Source of the DNA: Symsagittifera roscoffensis
Taxonomy: Eukaryota; Xenacoelomorpha; Acoela; Convolutidae
Reading direction: 5' to 3'
Length of the DNA: 64,000 bases
Assembly (NCBI RefSeq): GCF_963678635.1
Contig: NC_087063.1
Location: 62,913,290 to 62,977,289 of the forward strand
Position 1 is the stretch's first letter. Every line of letters starts with the position of its first letter. Positions 45,201-57,221 of the stretch are shown here, in pieces. The position numbers were made by a program, and so were the translations under genes. The notes below the pieces were generated by a model. That model searched no databases and had not been told where the DNA came from. It saw only the letters and a list, made by a program, of their open reading frames with translations.

Positions 45201-48200
45201 TTTATCAAAAAAACGCTAATGACAGAAATAAGCATCAAAAAAATTACTATTAACAAAACGCTAGTGATAGAAATCAGTTTCAAACAGATTACCAGATTAC
45301 AGAAAATCAAAACGAAAAAGATACAAATGATTATAAAAAAGAATATTATCAACAAAACGCTAGTGAAAGAAATGAGTATCAAAAATAATACTATCAACAA
45401 AACGCTAATGACAGAAATGAGTATCAAAAAAGTACCATCAACAAAGTGCTAGTGATAGCAATGAGTATCATAAAAAAAACTATCAATAAAAGGCTAAAGA
45501 TAGAATTGAGGATCAAGCAGATTTCAGAAAAAAAAACGAAAAAAATAGGAATGAGTATAAAAAAAACACTATCAACAAAAGGCTAAAGACAGAAGTGTGT
45601 ATCAAAAAGATTACTATCTATGAAACGCTAATGGCAGAAATGAGTATCAAAAAAAATACTATCAACAAAACGCTAGTGATAGAAATCAGTTTCAAACAGA
45701 TTACCAGATTACAGAAAACCAAAACTAAAAAGATAGAAATGAGTATAAAAAAGAATACTATCAACAAAACGGGAGTGATAGAAATGAGTATCAAAAAGAA
45801 ATATATCAACAAAACGCTAATGACAGAAATGAGTATCAAAAAGGTTACTATCAACAAAACGCTAATGGTAGAAAAGAGTATCAAAAAGAATTTTGTCAAC
45901 AAAACGCTAATGAAAGAAATGAGTATCAAAAAAATTACCATCAACAAAGTGCTAAAGATAGAAATGAGTAGAAAAAATCAATCAACAAACGGCTAAAGAT
46001 AGAATTGAGGATCAAACAGATTACAAAAAAAAAACATAACAAAAAAAAGGAGTCATTATAAAAAAAACACTATCAACAAAACGCTTATGGTGAAAAAGAT
46101 TATCAAAAAAGTTTTTATCAACAAAACGCGCAAATGACAGAAATGAGCATCAAAAAATTTGCTATCAACAAAACGCTAGTGATAGAAATGAGTATCAAAC
46201 AGATTACCAGATTACAAAAAATCAAAACGCAAAAGATAGAAATGATTATAAAAAAGAATAATGTCAACAAAACGCTAGTGATAGAAATGAGTATCAAAAA
46301 TAATACTATCAACAAAACGGTAGTGATAGAAATGAGTATCAAAAATAATACTATCAACAAAACTCTAGTGATAGAAATGAGTATCAAAAAGAATACTATC
46401 AACAAAACGCTAGTGATAGAAATGAGTATCAAAAATAACGCTATCAACAAAACGCTAATGACAGAAATGAGTATCAAAAAAATTACCCTCAACAAAGTGC
46501 TAGTGATAGAAATGAGTATCATAAAAAAACTATCAACAAAAAGCTAAAAAAAGAATTGAGGATCAAACAGATTTCAAAAAAAAAACAAAACGAAAAAAAA
46601 TAGGAATGAGTATAAAAAAAACACTATCAAAACAAAATGCTAATGACAGAAGTGAGTATCAAAAAGGCTACTAGCAACAAAACGCTAGGGGTAGAAAAGA
46701 GTTTCAAAAAATTTGATCAGCAAAACGCTAATGACAGAAATGAGTATCAAAAAATTACTATCAACAAAACGCTAGTGATAGAAACGAGTATCAAACATTA
46801 TACCAGATTACAAAAAACCAAAACGAAAAAGATAGAAGTCAGTATCAAAAAAATCAATCAACAAACGGCTAAAGATAGAATTTAGGATCAAACAGATTAC
46901 AAAAAAACATAACAAAAAAAAGGAGTCATTATAAAAAAAACACTATCAACAAAACGCTTATGGTGAAAAAGAGTATCAAAAAAGTTTTTATCAACAAAAC
47001 GCGCAAATGACAGAAATGAGCATCAAAAAATTTGCTATCAACAAAACGCTAGTGATAGAAATGAGTATCAAACAGATTACCAGATTACAAAAAATCAAAA
47101 CGCAAAAGATAGAAATGATTATAAAAAAGAATAATGTCAACAAAACGCTAGTGATAGAAATGAGTATCAAAAATAATACTATCAACAAAACGGTAGTGAT
47201 AGAAATGAGTATCAAAAATAATACTATCAACAAAACTCTAGAGATAGAAATGAGTATCAAAAAGAATACTATCAACAAAACGCTAGTGATAGAAATGAGT
47301 ATCAAAAATAACGCTATCAACAAAACGCTAATGACAGAAATGAGTATCAAAAAAATTACCCTCAACAAAGTGCTAGTGATAGAAATGAGTATCACAAAAA
47401 AACTATCAACAAAAGGCTAAAAAAAGAATTGAGGATCAAACAGATTTCAAAAAAAAACAAAACGAAAAAAAATAGGAATGAGTATAAAAAAAACACTATC
47501 AACAAAATGCTAATGACAGAAGTGAGTATCAAAAAAGCTACTAGCAACAAAACGCTAGGGGTAGAAAAGAGTTTCAAAAAATTTGATCAACAAAACGCTA
47601 ATGACAGAAATGAGTATCAAAAAATTACTATCAACAAAACGCTAGTGATAGAAACGAGTATCAAACATTATACCAGATTACAAAAAACCAAAACGAAAAA
47701 GATAGAAGTCAGTACCAAAAAAAACTATCAACAAAACGCTAAAGATAGAATTGAGTATCAATCAGGTTACAGAAAGCAATAGAAAAAAATAGAAATCAGT
47801 ATCAAAAAAGTAACCATCAGCATAACGGTATTGATAGAAGTGTGTATCAAAAAGATTACTATCTATGAAACGCTAAGGATAGAAATGAGTATCAAAAATA
47901 TTATTATCAACAGAACGCTTTTGATAGTAGTGAGTATCAAAAAAATACTATCAACAAAGCGGTAGAGATTGAAATCAGTATCAAAATAACTACTATAAAC
48001 AAAACGCTGATGATAGAAACGAGTATTAAAAGGTTACTATCAAAAAAGTTTGTTGATACAAGCGAGTATAAAAAAGATTGCTATCAGCAATACGCTTTTG
48101 ATAGAAGTGAGTATCAAAAAGACCATTATCAACATAGCGCTAGTGATAGAAACGAGTGTCAAAAAGATTACTATCAGCAACACGCTGATGATAGAAACGA

Positions 48201-48402
48201 GTATCAAAAGGTTACTGATAGAAATTCTATGTTGATAGAAACGAGCATCAAAAAGAATAATATGTCCAACAAATACGCTGATGATAGAATTTATTATCGG
48301 AAATCATACAATCAACAACATGTTGAGCTGAAAACTCAGTATCGAAATAAATGTTATCAGAAAACGTCAAGAAACCAAGAAAATATCAGACTGAACTCTT
48401 AA
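42240..48402 (+). repeat. Main 45-bp repeat array (6.2 kb)
   Basis: Well over 100 units of about 45 bp (15 codons). In one frame a unit reads YQQNANDRNEYQKE plus Y or F; in another INKTLMTEMSIKKN; the third + frame has a stop. Because 45 is a multiple of three, the minus strand also gives long hydrophobic ORFs (ISVISVLLIVFFLILIS-like), which are shadows. Two alternative motifs alternate (AATGACAGA versus AGTGATAGA), and some units carry GATTACCAGATTACAAAAA spacers. Indels break every frame, so it is not an intact gene now. An 873-bp segment (about 45975-46847) is duplicated at 46848-47720. Confidence 0.92.
48010..48402 (+). pseudogene. In-frame end of the YQ repeat region
   Basis: 130 codons, the longest stretch in the YQQ frame, with units differing in sequence but not in pattern: YQQYAFDRSEYQKD, YQHSASDRNECQKD, YQQHADDRNEYQKV, then NQQHVELKTQYRNK. 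Variation that keeps the pattern suggests this end preserves the ancestral coding frame. It stops about 80 bases before Helitron-like coding sense begins. Tyr/Arg/Asn repeat regions of a similar kind occur ahead of the Rep domain in some animal Helitron-like proteins, as I recall. Confidence 0.45.
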
Positions 48403-48479
48403 ATCAAAACTCTTGCGAAAACAGGAAAAATTCACTTCCAGTTAAACTAAAAACCAAACTAATCAAACAATCTGAATCA

Positions 48480-51401
48480 GTCTAAGATTTTTTGGTCAAT
48501 TTTTTCCGTTCAAAAATTACAGATGGTTTCATTTCCGTCTTCATTTCTTACGAAAGCTTTTTATTCTATTGCATTGTGCACCGTTTCTTAAAAAAAAACT
48601 ACGTGTCGGACATCTCTTCTTTTGTTGGATTTTCCGTGACGAATTACGTAAGTATTACATGTCACCCGCATTTATATAAGAATAAATTTCTTTCCCCCAG
48701 CGTGCAAAATGGTCTACTTGCAGATAATTTCCCAATTAACGTTTTGTTACAGACTCTAGAGTTGAATCTGCAAGCAGCAAGAATTATTTGTTAAAATGTT
48801 TCTTATGCCCTCTGGTCAACAGCAAAAATTTGTTTAGCCCTTTTGAATAACCCAATCCCTTTAAAGATAATAATAGGCGATGCGTTACCATCGCTTTCAA
48901 ACCTTGACATTTTACCTGAAGTAAAAACGTTAACTCGAGTATAATTCAGTTGGTCACCAAGAGGTGATAAGACCTGCCATAATGATCGAAGTATTAAAAG
49001 CCCTGCAACTAAGCATTAAACTCTTTGAACATAAGAATGTTGGTTTGGTTGCACGAAATTTACAACACACAGAAACTTTGCAAATAATTGTAACAGCTAT
49101 GATAGCAATAAAGATTCAAATAAAACAGTTTCAACTCAAGTTTCAAATTAGCTTCCAATGACCGCAAAATGAAAGATCATGAGCAAACAAAACTAGGTTC
49201 CCCTATAGTTGAAACTGCTCCCGGTGAAACACAAGCTCCAATAAAATTGCTACGTGATACTGACTGTGAGTGTTTGGCTTTTTCATATTTCCAAGTGGTA
49301 GAAATAAATTCATTTTTCAGTGTCAACTCAACGTTCCTTGAAGGTAATTCAGTATTTCAACGCAAAGAAATTGAACAAATCGGGAAAGTTCTGTCCAGGT
49401 TCTGATTATCTATTTTTTGGGCAGTATATATGTGAACTGGCAAAAACAAAAACTTCAATTGCCATAAATCATTCAAATTTCGAAAGAAAAGTGAGGGCTT
49501 CACATAACAACATCTAAAACCTATAAAAAGGAGATTTTCAGTTTATTCTTATGATGCTGTCAAAAGTGCCCGGAACTCCTCTTATTGGTAGGGTTTTCAT
49601 GTACAAGCTCTTATTGATGGTTAGACAGCTAGGAATCTTGATTTCTGGCACACTGTTAGTTGAGCAGAAGTAGATTGGCCTGATTTGTTTTTAGTTATAT
49701 CCCTCGTATATGATGATCTCCCTGATAACTATTCCGACCTAAATGATACTGAAACACTCAACCATAACCCTTCACTAGTAGCGCGTCACTTTCATCATTG
49801 CCTTGAATCGTATCCACAACTTGTTTTCAAGTCGACGCTTCACTCGCTTGGATCGTAAATCCTATTTTATGCCGTAAAAATAAAACTTAAACTCACAGGA
49901 TTTCCGCTTGCTCGTATTTCGTTATGGACGAGTTCTTGAATTTTTCTTTTGAAACAATCTTCTCAGTCTCTGTTTGGATGAAGTTTTAAAAATTAACATT
50001 CAGCAAGACGATGAACACCTAGCTGCTTTAGTTATTAGATAACAAGCTTATCGCCATGCACATACCTGCACCAAATCACCCAGAGCAAAAAAACTGCACT
50101 TTTGGGTTCTCCAGTTTCCGTGTGACGGCATCATTTTGTCTTCACAATTGGACCCTGATGTGGGTTAAAACGCAAAAAGACAACTTTGCAAAATTTTTCA
50201 AAAAATTTGAAAACAGTTAAGTTGATAATGTATCAAGTTGATAAGAGAAACCTCAACGAGAAACTTCAAAGAAAGTGTCCTCAACCGGGCTAAAGTTTGA
50301 CCAGCAGTATACAATCGTGTGCTTGGAATCACAGAAGACTCTGCAATAATAATTCTTTTCAGAGAAAACATAACAACATATATATTATTAAATACAATCT
50401 TATTCTGCTCAGGTGCTTCAGAACTATCATTGATCTTACTCCGGTCATAGATGCATATTCATGTATAAATTTTTTGTTAAGTTTTTTTTCAAAATATGAA
50501 ACTGTCGTTTCAAAGGCTTTGAGTTTCGTTTCAAAATAAATAAATATATCGGCGCCACATTTGCCTCATCGATGCAAAAAGTAGACAAGGAATTTCTAAA
50601 TACCAGAGAAGTTTCTGCTCAAGAAGCAGTCCAACAAACAGTTTCCGGTCCTAGAATGTGGTTCACATTCCCAGTTTGTGTTTTTTTAACGCGTCTCCTC
50701 ACTCTGAAAGACTTCGAATTGCGTAACCAAAATGTTTTTTTTTATAAACTGGGTCCGACAGCACAGATAATTTTTTAATAAGTATTTATGACAAAAATGA
50801 AGGAAGAACTGTAAAAAAATGTTAAATTGGAAACTTCACAGCGATCGAAAATCTGTGCTTGGCTCAAATTGTTTCTTTTCACAAATATTCTTATGATGCA
50901 TCGGCAACTGACACTTTTGAAAGTGATCACCGAACCCAAACCCTTGTAGAAGAGTCTGAGGGAACAATTCATAATTCGCCAAAGCGATTCGCAAATATGA
51001 ATAGTATTGCAAACTTTTAAGTTACGGCGTGTTCCTTTAGTAATAAGATTTACAAGGCAAGATTGTTCAAACCCGGAATAATTTTACCATTCAGTTTTTT
51101 TTCTATATTTTCATTGGACCAGAAAAAGAACGAACTATTTGGAGCTGATTATTTCTACAATCAAAGTTTTTCGTCAAAGATGTTTACAAAATTCTAGAGA
51201 AAAAATCGGTTGATTTTCAGAAAATATGCTGATTGTGTCGCTAAAGTATTAGATGAAAACCAGCGATCAGTGGACGACCCGCTCGATCTGATATCGGAGC
51301 CGAATTATTCAGTAGAAGAACACTTGGAAGAATATTTTGATTTGCAAGTGTGTTGCAAAAATGTTTCAGTAATTCTTCATAGCTACCTAAACAGCGCATA
51401 A
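48480..51401 (+). pseudogene. Decayed Helitron replicase (Rep region)
   Basis: Fragments in all three + frames, separated by stops and frame shifts, follow the order of a Helitron protein: QNGLLADNFPINVLLQTLEL (48705-48770), CPGSDYLFFGQYICELAKTK (49390-49450), VDWPDLFLVISLVYDD then NHNPSLVARHFHHCLESYP (49670-49858), an eroded HxH site KLTGFPLARISLW (about 49890-49928), a HAHTCTKSP zinc-ligand-like piece (about 50050), TPVIDAYSCINFLLSFFSKY (about 50430-50500, where the Rep tyrosine motif lies), and DKEFLNTREVSAQEAVQQ (50580-50635). Later sense (HWTRKRTNYLEL near 51115; RSVDDPLDLISEPNYSVEEH near 51265) fits the linker. The helicase domain is absent: the sequence runs into tandem repeats. The HUH site is lost, so it is inactive. 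Confidence 0.75.
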
Positions 51402-51459
51402 CTGCATTCATCTTAGTGCTGCAATTCTTAGCTTCAATTAATTTATGCTAATTTAACAA

Positions 51460-54340
51460 TTAAACAGATCTAAATAGAAAATTTTAACGCCATGCCACAT
51501 TTAAAATTGTGTTGTTTTTCTGGGCTTTTAATGTAGTGAAACAATAACAAACTATTTAAGAACAAAAAAAAAGAAAAAAAAATTAGCTGTTTTTAGAGTT
51601 TTAGTTCAGCAAGTCTGAAGAGTAGGACCAATTTGTTTCCAGCAAAAAAATTGAAAACCAAATGCTCTACAACATTTTTTGGCCTCAAGTATCTAAGCAA
51701 ACTTTTCAAATAAAACACAAAACTGAGTTAATCAAAAAAAGTTACTTCATGTTATTGTAACAAAAATTGTTTTCATTGAAGACGTGTAAAGCCAAAAATT
51801 CAAAGCCGATCCAGTTTACCAAAGAAGTTTTTTCCGAGAAAACAAAGATTTTTACTGTAAACTTGATTTTACTGGTTCATTTATGAGTATAGATCAACTA
51901 CAGTGTTTAGGGAGGATACAATTACAAAACAGAAGTATCGATTACATCAAATCACAGCGCAAAAAAGTTCAAAAAAATTTTCGACTACTATTTATGTGTT
52001 AAGTTCCTACCCAAATCTAAAAAATCGAAATGAAACCATTTTTTTTGAAAATTAACGACTAAAGTTTGCTACTTAAAATTTTTAATGCGCTTTTTTGGAA
52101 ATAAATAGTAAAACGCGTCTTTTCTGTTATGTAATTCCTGCTGATGTTCAAAAAAACATTTATGGACCAATCATCAATATCATACTATCAAAAAGAACCG
52201 GAATCGAACGGCTCAGATTATAAACTTCAATAATTAGCTATAAAACGTTTCAAAATATCATTAGCTGAAATAAAAATTGAGATTTGAGTCGTTTCTTGTT
52301 CGCATTAGGAATTTCTGTCTGAAAATTCCTTGGAACACCAAAATAAAAAAAAGTTTTTCATTAACAAAGATGTAAGATAAACTAGGAAAAAACCGATGCA
52401 TCAATCACCCATTTCATATTTTAACAAACATTTTTGCTTAAATGGTTCAAAAATGACGAAACTCTTACAGAGTTCAAATAGAACTTTCGCCGACCTTTAA
52501 GGCTACAAAATGCAATTAGTAGGATACCGTTTGAAGATGAAACTTAGCTTTTCAAAGATGATTTGTAGAAAGGTGGTCTTAAAATTCAGGAACGTTTTTG
52601 TTTCACGCAATTCGCCATTAATTACGCAACAGCTTGTTCACGCCTTTAGTTAGCAATAAACTTCCATGAAAATGCCATCTATAATACAGAATTAGCTACT
52701 TTGATTTTAAAATTCTTAGCCTTAATTGAAATTTGCTAAGTCAACAATCAAAAAGATCAGTATTGGATTATTTCACACCATGCCAACTGTATAGTTATGT
52801 TAGTTTTCCGGAAATCAAATAGATTTTTGATCAAGTGAAACATTACAAAATAACTTCAGAACAAAATATATCGTAACAAAAATTTGCTGGTTTTGGAGTT
52901 CTAGTTGAAGAAGGATAAAGAGATGGACGTTATTTTTTTCAAGCAAATAAAAATTTAAAAACCAACTGTTCTCTAACATTTTTAGGACTAAAATATTTAA
53001 ACAGGATTTTCAAACAAAACACGAAAATGAGTGAATCGAAAAGAGTTAGCTCACGTTATTGAATCCAAAATGAAAACTGTTTTCATTGGAAACATGTAAA
53101 GCCGAAAATTGAAAGCCGATCGAGATTATCAGGAACACTTTAATGAACGGAAAAGCAAGCCAAAGAAATTTTTGTTTGGAGAAAACAAAGAATTTTACTG
53201 TAAACTTGATTTTAATGGTTCTTTTATAGGTATAGATCAACTACGGTGTTTAGGGAGAATAACATTACAAAACAGAAAAATCGAGCACAACAAATCACAG
53301 CACAAAATGTCAAAAAAATCGACTTAATTTTATGTGTTAAGTTTCTACCCAAATCTGAAAAATCGAAAAGAAATCATTTTCTTTTGAAAGTTAGCGACTA
53401 AAATTTGCTACTTAAAATTTTTAATGTGCTTTTTGGAATTAAGTAGTAAATTATGTCTTTTCTGTTATGTACTCCCTGCTAGTGTTCAAAAAAGCATATC
53501 TGATCAAGCACGCGAACATTTATGGATAAATCATCAAAATCATACCATGAAATAAAACCGGAGTCGAACGGCTCAGCTTATAAACCGGCTCAAAAATTAG
53601 ATATAAAACGTTTCAATTTATCATTAGCTCAAACTAAAATCGAGATTTGAGTCGTTTTTTTCGCATTTTGGAATTTTTGTCCAAAAAGTCATTAGAACAC
53701 TGAAATAATATAAAGTTTTTTCAATAATAAAAGATTTTAAAAAACTAAGAAAAAATTGATGCATCAATCACCCATTTCAAGACTTTACAAACATCTTTGC
53801 TGAAGTCGTTTAAAAATGACGAGATTCTACAGAGTTCAACTAGATCATTTGCATAGATGTAGGGCTACATAATGCAAATTAGTAAGATACCGCCTGAAGC
53901 TGGAACTTATCTCTTAGCACATTCAAAGATGCCTTATGGAACTGTGGTCCTAAAATTAAGGAATTTTTTTTCACGCAATTCTCCATTAGCTTTGCGCCAA
54001 TTTTTTCTTAGCTAATTTAGAAAATTTATAAATATCCCTTTAGCTATCAAAAAAGTTCCAAGAAGATTATAAAACAGCATCAACGGCTTTTATAACGCGG
54101 GAAGTTCGAGACTCAATTTTCAGATTACGACACAAATGTGTGGATAGCCTTCATGCGATATAGTCAGCGAGAAAATTAAAGCGCTTTATCTGAAATTTTT
54201 CAACTTTACGTTTTTTTATTAAGTCGCATTCTTTATTCATAATGATTCTAGAAATATTGCTCCTGTTTCAAATGAAAATCAAAGTTTCGTAAAACAGTGC
54301 CTACCTGCATTCATCTTAATGCTGTAATTCTTAGCCTTAA
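51460..54340. repeat. 2,881-bp tandem unit, copy 1
   Basis: Repeated at 54341-57221 at a constant offset of 2,881. Internally it consists of two diverged sub-units of about 1.31 and 1.57 kb (compare AAAGCCAAAAATTCAAAGCC at 51790 with AAAGCCGAAAATTGAAAGCC at 53098), so it is a two-monomer higher-order repeat. AT-rich. Apart from the short ORF fragment listed separately, no gene is seen. Confidence 0.92.
53109..53327 (+). pseudogene. Short coding-like fragment in the second sub-unit, copy 1
   Basis: 72 codons with a mixed, protein-like composition: RDYQEHFNERKSKPKKFLFG, then YCKLDFNGSFIGIDQLRCLG. The diverged first sub-unit (about 51800-51960) keeps related coding sense (FYCKLDFTGSFMSIDQLQCL) with both silent and replacing changes. 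It may be a captured exon or transposon fragment. No family is recognised. Confidence 0.35.
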
Positions 54341-57221
54341 TTAAACAGATCTAAATAGAAAATTTTAACGCCATGCCACATTTAAAATTGTGTTGTTTTT
54401 CTGGGCTTTTAATGTAGTGAAACAATAACAAACTATTTAAGAACAAAAAAAAAGAAAAAAAAATTAGCTGTTTTTAGAGTTTTAGTTCAGCAAGTCTGAA
54501 GAGTAGGACCAATTTGTTTCCAGCAAAAAAATTGAAAACCAAATGCTCTACAACATTTTTTGGCCTCAAGTATCTAAGCAAACTTTTCAAATAAAACACA
54601 AAACTGAGTTAATCAAAAAAAGTTACTTCATGTTATTGTAACAAAAATTGTTTTCATTGAAGACGTGTAAAGCCAAAAATTCAAAGCCGATCCAGTTTAC
54701 CAAAGAAGTTTTTTCCGAGAAAACAAAGATTTTTACTGTAAACTTGATTTTACTGGTTCATTTATGAGTATAGATCAACTACAGTGTTTAGGGAGGATAC
54801 AATTACAAAACAGAAGTATCGATTACATCAAATCACAGCGCAAAAAAGTTCAAAAAAATTTTCGACTACTATTTATGTGTTAAGTTCCTACCCAAATCTA
54901 AAAAATCGAAATGAAACCATTTTTTTTGAAAATTAACGACTAAAGTTTGCTACTTAAAATTTTTAATGCGCTTTTTTGGAAATAAATAGTAAAACGCGTC
55001 TTTTCTGTTATGTAATTCCTGCTGATGTTCAAAAAAACATTTATGGACCAATCATCAATATCATACTATCAAAAAGAACCGGAATCGAACGGCTCAGATT
55101 ATAAACTTCAATAATTAGCTATAAAACGTTTCAAAATATCATTAGCTGAAATAAAAATTGAGATTTGAGTCGTTTCTTGTTCGCATTAGGAATTTCTGTC
55201 TGAAAATTCCTTGGAACACCAAAATAAAAAAAAGTTTTTCATTAACAAAGATGTAAGATAAACTAGGAAAAAACCGATGCATCAATCACCCATTTCATAT
55301 TTTAACAAACATTTTTGCTTAAATGGTTCAAAAATGACGAAACTCTTACAGAGTTCAAATAGAACTTTCGCCGACCTTTAAGGCTACAAAATGCAATTAG
55401 TAGGATACCGTTTGAAGATGAAACTTAGCTTTTCAAAGATGATTTGTAGAAAGGTGGTCTTAAAATTCAGGAACGTTTTTGTTTCACGCAATTCGCCATT
55501 AATTACGCAACAGCTTGTTCACGCCTTTAGTTAGCAATAAACTTCCATGAAAATGCCATCTATAATACAGAATTAGCTACTTTGATTTTAAAATTCTTAG
55601 CCTTAATTGAAATTTGCTAAGTCAACAATCAAAAAGATCAGTATTGGATTATTTCACACCATGCCAACTGTATAGTTATGTTAGTTTTCCGGAAATCAAA
55701 TAGATTTTTGATCAAGTGAAACATTACAAAATAACTTCAGAACAAAATATATCGTAACAAAAATTTGCTGGTTTTGGAGTTCTAGTTGAAGAAGGATAAA
55801 GAGATGGACGTTATTTTTTTCAAGCAAATAAAAATTTAAAAACCAACTGTTCTCTAACATTTTTAGGACTAAAATATTTAAACAGGATTTTCAAACAAAA
55901 CACGAAAATGAGTGAATCGAAAAGAGTTAGCTCACGTTATTGAATCCAAAATGAAAACTGTTTTCATTGGAAACATGTAAAGCCGAAAATTGAAAGCCGA
56001 TCGAGATTATCAGGAACACTTTAATGAACGGAAAAGCAAGCCAAAGAAATTTTTGTTTGGAGAAAACAAAGAATTTTACTGTAAACTTGATTTTAATGGT
56101 TCTTTTATAGGTATAGATCAACTACGGTGTTTAGGGAGAATAACATTACAAAACAGAAAAATCGAGCACAACAAATCACAGCACAAAATGTCAAAAAAAT
56201 CGACTTAATTTTATGTGTTAAGTTTCTACCCAAATCTGAAAAATCGAAAAGAAATCATTTTCTTTTGAAAGTTAGCGACTAAAATTTGCTACTTAAAATT
56301 TTTAATGTGCTTTTTGGAATTAAGTAGTAAATTATGTCTTTTCTGTTATGTACTCCCTGCTAGTGTTCAAAAAAGCATATCTGATCAAGCACGCGAACAT
56401 TTATGGATAAATCATCAAAATCATACCATGAAATAAAACCGGAGTCGAACGGCTCAGCTTATAAACCGGCTCAAAAATTAGATATAAAACGTTTCAATTT
56501 ATCATTAGCTCAAACTAAAATCGAGATTTGAGTCGTTTTTTTCGCATTTTGGAATTTTTGTCCAAAAAGTCATTAGAACACTGAAATAATATAAAGTTTT
56601 TTCAATAATAAAAGATTTTAAAAAACTAAGAAAAAATTGATGCATCAATCACCCATTTCAAGACTTTACAAACATCTTTGCTGAAGTCGTTTAAAAATGA
56701 CGAGATTCTACAGAGTTCAACTAGATCATTTGCATAGATGTAGGGCTACATAATGCAAATTAGTAAGATACCGCCTGAAGCTGGAACTTATCTCTTAGCA
56801 CATTCAAAGATGCCTTATGGAACTGTGGTCCTAAAATTAAGGAATTTTTTTTCACGCAATTCTCCATTAGCTTTGCGCCAATTTTTTCTTAGCTAATTTA
56901 GAAAATTTATAAATATCCCTTTAGCTATCAAAAAAGTTCCAAGAAGATTATAAAACAGCATCAACGGCTTTTATAACGCGGGAAGTTCGAGACTCAATTT
57001 TCAGATTACGACACAAATGTGTGGATAGCCTTCATGCGATATAGTCAGCGAGAAAATTAAAGCGCTTTATCTGAAATTTTTCAACTTTACGTTTTTTTAT
57101 TAAGTCGCATTCTTTATTCATAATGATTCTAGAAATATTGCTCCTGTTTCAAATGAAAATCAAAGTTTCGTAAAACAGTGCCTACCTGCATTCATCTTAA
57201 TGCTGTAATTCTTAGCCTTAA
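54341..57221. repeat. 2,881-bp tandem unit, copy 2
   Basis: Second copy. I found no difference from copy 1 in the parts compared, including the ORF regions. After its end the sequence continues as a diverged next sub-unit start (TTAAATTTTGCTAATTCAAC) instead of repeating. Confidence 0.92.
55990..56208 (+). pseudogene. Short coding-like fragment in the second sub-unit, copy 2
   Basis: Identical in translation to 53109-53327; unidentified. Confidence 0.35.

Noticed and set aside
43669-47577. Long hydrophobic minus-strand ORFs (ISVLLIVFFLILIS-like) that look like membrane proteins
   Set aside because: They are the reverse reading of the 45-bp repeat, which stays open because the unit is a multiple of three; no start, no non-repeat sequence.
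52198-52215. tRNA B-box-like GTTCGATTCC on the minus strand in the 2,881-bp units, suggesting a tRNA-derived SINE
   Set aside because: No proper A box at the expected distance and the T-arm stem does not pair; only the box itself matches.
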